Source: Verrucomicrobiota bacterium (GTDB lineage Bacteria > Verrucomicrobiota > Verrucomicrobiia > Limisphaerales > SXQI01). Taken from it: a stretch of 10,190 nucleotides of DNA. The position numbers and the translations under genes were made by a program. The stretch spans positions 1 to 10,190 of the forward strand of contig WBXJ01000098.1 of NCBI GenBank assembly GCA_008933045.1. The letters run 5' to 3'. Position 1 is the first letter of the stretch, and every line of letters starts with the position of its first letter. This document shows, in pieces, positions 7,593 to 10,190 of the stretch. The notes under the pieces are model-generated. The model was not told the DNA's origin, did no database searches, and saw nothing but the letters and a program-made list of their open reading frames with translations.

Positions 7593-8294
7593 TTAGAGCT
7601 TCCGAACCCAGATGTTGCGGTAGCGAACTGGATTGCCGTGGTCTTGGAGCACCAGAGGACCTTTGGGTGCAAGGCCGGAGAATTTGGCGGCGGTGGTCGC
7701 CTCGCCCTTCACCGAAATATGGTCCTGAACCAGGATTCCGTTATGGAGAACCGTGAAGGATCCTGGGAGGACGGATTTTCCGTCGGCAGATTGCTTGGGT
7801 GCGTGGAAGATGATGTCGTAGGTTTGCCATTCACCCGGCTTGCGAGAGGCGTTCACCAAGGGGGCTGCGTGGTTATAGAAGGAACCCGCTTGGCCGTTGA
7901 AGTAGGTCTTGTTGTTGTAGGAGTCGAGAACCTGGATTTCGTAGCGGCCTTGGAGGTAAACTCCACTGTTGCCCCGGCCTTGGCTGTCGCCTTTGACTTC
8001 AGCGGGAGTGGCCCATTCGACATGAAGTTGGCAATCACCGAATTCCTCGCGAGTGACAATGCTGCCAGTCGCATTCACTTCCATCGCGCCATCCCCTAAA
8101 ACTTTCCACTGTGCTGCCTCGTTTTTATCATTCCGCCATTGGGATAGGTCTTTACCGTTGAACAATACAATCGCATCCGAGGGAGGCGGGCCGGGGTTGA
8201 TCACAGCGGGCTCCTTGTCAGAAGGGACATCCGCAGCGAAGGCGAGATTGGCAGAGATAATCAAGGTGAGAAAAATGGATTTAGTCATATGCAT
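7593..8294 (-). CDS. Secreted DUF1080 (3-keto-disaccharide hydrolase-type) protein
   Basis: A 233-residue exported protein. A signal peptide (basic MTKSIF then a hydrophobic run, cleavage near LAFA at residue 20) leads into one DUF1080 jelly-roll domain, about residues 43-232. Family landmarks are IVLFNGKDLSQW (42-53), DCQLHVEWATP (87-97), RGNSGVYLQGRYEIQVLDSY (107-126) and the closing IWVRKL (228-233). DUF1080 proteins are abundant in Planctomycetota, Verrucomicrobiota and Bacteroidota; characterised members cleave 3-keto sugars or glycosides in the periplasm. A role in saccharide breakdown is inferred. The ATG at 8294 was chosen; ATG at 8288 gives the same signal peptide, and TTG at 8315 is less likely. 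None has a clear ribosome binding site. It lies divergent to the beta-propeller gene, with a 126-bp gap. No 3-dehydrogenase partner is in view. Confidence 0.85.
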   Translation of the reverse strand: MHMTKSIFLTLIISANLAFAADVPSDKEPAVINPGPPPSDAIVLFNGKDLSQWRNDKNEAAQWKVLGDGAMEVNATGSIVTREEFGDCQLHVEWATPAEVKGDSQGRGNSGVYLQGRYEIQVLDSYNNKTYFNGQAGSFYNHAAPLVNASRKPGEWQTYDIIFHAPKQSADGKSVLPGSFTVLHNGILVQDHISVKGEATTAAKFSGLAPKGPLVLQDHGNPVRYRNIWVRKL

Positions 8295-8303
8295 GTGGCG
8301 CTT

Positions 8304-8332
8304 TAGATAAGACAAACTGTCCAGAAATTCAA
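8304..8332 (-). promoter_or_regulatory. Weak promoter candidate of the DUF1080 gene
   Basis: Minus-strand TTGAAT (8327-8332) and TATCTA (8304-8309) are exactly 17 bp apart. The -10 box ends only 9 bp before the ATG at 8294, so a transcript from here would have almost no leader. The -10 match is poor. The region also has a TCCAGAA/TTCTGGA inverted repeat (8320-8326 and 8339-8345) that overlaps the -35 box and could be a regulator site. Confidence 0.22.
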
Positions 8333-8420
8333 TGTAGATTCTGGATCGTTCAAAAAATCGGGGAATTTTGGGTTGTGGTTTGCTGCGAGGATGGGCAGTT
8401 TAAACTCACTTATTTTTGCG

Positions 8421-9668
8421 ATGGAAAATCATTGTACTCTACTTTTGGCGGTTGCGTTGAGCTTGGTGCAGACCTTTTCGGCTGATTGGCCTGAGTTTCG
8501 TGGTCCGACGGGGCAGGGCCATGCTTCTGAAACCCGCCTACCGTTGCACTGGTCAAAAACCAACAATGTGGCGTGGAAACAGGCGGTGCCGGGGTTGGGT
8601 TGGTCGTCGCCGGTAGTCGTTGAGGGAAAGGTGTTTCTCACCACTGCCGTGGCCGAAGGGAAGGAGAACCCTTCGTTGAGGACTCTCTGTCTCGATGCTC
8701 GAACGGGAAAGATTTTGTGGAATACGGAAGTTTTTTCTCCCTCAGAAACTAAATCCGGCTCGATACATAACAAAAACAGCTATGCAAGCCCGACGCCGCT
8801 AATCCACGGAGGGCGGATTTATGTCCACTATGGGCATCATGGAACTGCCTGTGTTGACTTAAAGGGGAAGGTTCTCTGGCGTAATAACACTCTGAAATAT
8901 TCGCCGGTCCACGGCAGCGGAGCTTCTCCAGCGTGGTGCGAGGGGAAGATCGTCTTCAGTGTGGATGGAGCGAGCGATCCATTTATCGTCGCTTTGGATG
9001 CAAAAACTGGCACTGTCGCTTGGAAGGTTCCTCGAGAGAGTTCTGCCAAGAGAAAATTCTCATTCGTTACCCCTTTGGTGATCGAGGTCAAAGGGAAGAA
9101 ACAGATCATTACGCCGGGTAGCGGAGTGGTTTCTGCGCTCGATCCAAAGGACGGTCGAGAGATTTGGCGAGCGACCTATGGTGAAGGATATTCGGTGGTG
9201 CCGCGTCCTGTTTTTGGGCATGGGCTACTTTTTATTGCCACAGGGTTCGACCGTCCGACGGTGATCGCCATCCGACCTGATGGCCAAGGTGACGTGACCC
9301 AAACGCATGTGGCTTGGACTCTTACGAAAGGGGCACCCAACACGCCGTCGCTGTTGCTGTCGGGCAAGGAGCTTTACATGGTTTCAGATGGAGGTATTGC
9401 CAGTTGCGTCGATGCGTTGAGCGGACAACCCCATTGGCAGGAGCGGGTGGGAGGGAATTATTCGGCTTCGCCCCTCTTGGCCGGTGATCGGATTTACCTG
9501 CAAAGCGAGGAAGGCGTAGGCACGGTCATTAAAGCAGCTAAATCGTTTGAAGTATTAGCCACCAATAACTTGGAGGAACGCTCCCTTGCTTCGTGTGCAG
9601 CCGCTGATGGTGCTTTGTTTATTCGTACATTGGAAAATATCTATCGTCTCAGTCAGGCTACGCCGTAA
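8421..9668 (+). CDS. Secreted PQQ-like beta-propeller repeat protein
   Basis: A 415-residue exported protein. A hydrophobic signal peptide (residues 5-20) precedes a mature start of DWPEFRGPTGQG (22-33), a signature of a large planctomycete/verrucomicrobial family of PQQ-like (WD-like, Pfam PQQ_2) propellers. Blades are marked by repeated D-x-x-(T)G-x-x-x-W turns: LDARTGKILW (91-100), VDLKGKVLW (145-153), LDAKTGTVAW (192-201), LDPKDGREIW (240-249) and VDALSGQPHW (330-339), each followed by an SP-P-L strand. Such folds mostly act as binding scaffolds; I see no evidence that PQQ is bound or that it is a dehydrogenase. The ATG at 8421 was chosen because it starts just before the hydrophobic core; ATG 8391 (preceded by GCGAGG, too close to it to be a normal ribosome binding site) and TTG 8373 are in frame. 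No clear terminator follows. It is divergent from the DUF1080 gene. Confidence 0.85.
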   Translation: MENHCTLLLAVALSLVQTFSADWPEFRGPTGQGHASETRLPLHWSKTNNVAWKQAVPGLGWSSPVVVEGKVFLTTAVAEGKENPSLRTLCLDARTGKILWNTEVFSPSETKSGSIHNKNSYASPTPLIHGGRIYVHYGHHGTACVDLKGKVLWRNNTLKYSPVHGSGASPAWCEGKIVFSVDGASDPFIVALDAKTGTVAWKVPRESSAKRKFSFVTPLVIEVKGKKQIITPGSGVVSALDPKDGREIWRATYGEGYSVVPRPVFGHGLLFIATGFDRPTVIAIRPDGQGDVTQTHVAWTLTKGAPNTPSLLLSGKELYMVSDGGIASCVDALSGQPHWQERVGGNYSASPLLAGDRIYLQSEEGVGTVIKAAKSFEVLATNNLEERSLASCAAADGALFIRTLENIYRLSQATP

Positions 9669-10088
9669 GGAATCAATGATGTTGGTTTCACCATTCGCCG
9701 TGGAAAAACATCTTACTCGCGCCGTGGGTCAACTTGGGGGATTTTGAAAAAAGTTGACCGCGGATCCAATTCATATTGCTCTCACTGAAACCATGGTTCG
9801 CTCCACCTAGCGAATTTCCTGCTAGGTAAAAATAACCGCTCATCGCTTCATTCGAGCCGGACCAATTCATTTCTCAAAAAAAGTCTATCTCCGTGGAACT
9901 CGCCTCGACACCTCCTTGAAACCAGAGGAGGGTTGTATTGAGTAGTTTTTCTATTTCTGACCGGAGGAAAGGTTGGATAAGAAACTTTGTGCCGAAGCGG
10001 GCGATACCTCCATCCCAAAATTATCTCAAAGTATGAATATCTTTCGTTTGACGATCCTTCCGTTTGGGATTAGAAATGGAACGTTGAA
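9669..10088. other. About 420-bp intergenic region with small inverted repeats, no convincing gene
   Basis: No reading frame here resembles a known protein. Three dyads are visible: GGTCAACTT/AAGTTGACC (9727-9735 and 9751-9759, 15-nt loop), ACCTAGC/GCTAGGT (9805-9811 and 9821-9827, 9-nt loop), and CCTCCT/AGGAGG (9911-9916 and 9926-9931, then a T-rich stretch at 9945-9957). A perfect 10-bp palindrome AACCATGGTT lies at 9789-9798. None is followed at once by a T tract, so none is a clear intrinsic terminator for the beta-propeller gene. The region could hold a small RNA, a degraded gene, or only spacer. Confidence 0.5.
10048..10076 (+). promoter_or_regulatory. Candidate sigma70-type promoter before the right-edge gene
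   Basis: TTGACG (10048-10053, 5 of 6 consensus) and TAGAAA (10071-10076, 4 of 6) are separated by the ideal 17 bp. The -10 box ends 12 bp before the ATG at 10089, predicting a leader of only a few nucleotides. Confidence 0.35.
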
Positions 10089-10190
10089 ATGGTAAACAAA
10101 TCGCTAAAAACGTTGGCGTCTGGGCTTGTTCCTCAGGTCTGCGGCTTCGTGTTGTTTAGCACCACCTTGTGGGTAGGAGCTGGAGAAAAA
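10089..10190 (+). CDS. Probable exported protein, N-terminus only, cut by window edge
   Basis: The frame from ATG 10089 is open for 34 codons to the edge. It reads MVNKSLKTLASGLVPQ and then a hydrophobic run (VCGFVLFSTTLWVGA, residues 17-31) ending GEK. Two lysines followed by a hydrophobic core and small residues fit a Sec signal peptide with cleavage near VGA, or a first membrane helix. A promoter-like TTGACG/TAGAAA pair lies just upstream. The family cannot be told from so few residues, and a chance open frame of this length is possible. Confidence 0.5.
   Translation, partial: MVNKSLKTLASGLVPQVCGFVLFSTTLWVGAGEK

Noticed and set aside
7575..8099. Plus-strand 174-codon open frame
   Set aside because: It is the reverse of the DUF1080 gene, which has clear family motifs and a signal peptide.
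8421..9668. PQQ-dependent alcohol or glucose dehydrogenase
   Set aside because: Only short propeller repeat motifs are present; no vicinal cysteine pair, cytochrome CxxCH site or full-length dehydrogenase signatures.
9727..9759. GGTCAACTT/AAGTTGACC hairpin as terminator for the beta-propeller gene
   Set aside because: No T tract follows on either strand and the stem is AT-mixed with a 15-nt loop.
9688..9870. Minus-strand 60-codon open frame
   Set aside because: No recognisable motif, no ribosome binding site near its ATG, and it contains the local inverted repeats; a chance frame is as likely.
9973..10095. Small plus-strand frame of 40 codons with a TTG start just after GGAGGAAAGG
   Set aside because: The purine-rich site is good, but the product has no family features, the start is rare, and it overlaps the better-supported start at 10089; kept only as a note.

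Overview
The window looks like chromosomal DNA from a heterotrophic bacterium of the Planctomycetota-Verrucomicrobiota-Chlamydiota group, most likely Verrucomicrobiota. This is inferred from the gene mix: a large secreted multi-LamG protein, a secreted DUF1080 (3-keto-disaccharide hydrolase type) protein, and a secreted PQQ-type beta-propeller whose mature end begins DWPEFRGP. Most starts also lack a clear Shine-Dalgarno sequence. No RNA gene, insertion sequence, CRISPR array or phage gene was seen.

Layout, left to right. (1) 1-2456, minus: the first 818 codons of a secreted LamG-repeat protein that runs off the left edge. Repeats 1 and 2 are clear tandem duplicates and a third, diverged LamG domain follows. 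This is the largest gene in the window; it is unbroken, but only on the minus strand. (2) 2457-2636: a divergent intergenic region holding three copies of a CACGAAT half-site. (3) 2637-4801, plus: a two-gene unit of a DUF485 small membrane protein and an ActP-like sodium:solute symporter, 2 bp apart. (4) 4824-5699, minus: an RluA-family pseudouridine synthase that converges on the symporter with a 22-bp gap. (5) 5739-5763: a strong intrinsic terminator belonging to the next gene. (6) 5788-7464, minus: a membrane-anchored PpiD/SurA-like periplasmic chaperone whose parvulin domain looks degenerate. (7) 7593-8294, minus: the secreted DUF1080 protein. (8) 8421-9668, plus: the secreted PQQ-like beta-propeller, divergent from (7). 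(9) 9669-10088: about 420 bp with no convincing gene but with several small inverted repeats. (10) 10089 onward, plus: the first 34 codons of a probable exported protein cut by the right edge.

The genes fit a carbohydrate- and organic-acid-using lifestyle with a heavy envelope and periplasmic protein load: surface LamG protein, sugar-processing DUF1080 protein, beta-propeller, small-acid importer, and a periplasmic folding factor. Apart from the DUF485/symporter pair there is no clear multi-gene pathway. I see no convincing new defence or mobile system. The best leads are the half-site array at 2501-2569, the loop insertion in the symporter, and the apparent loss of parvulin signatures in the PpiD-like protein.
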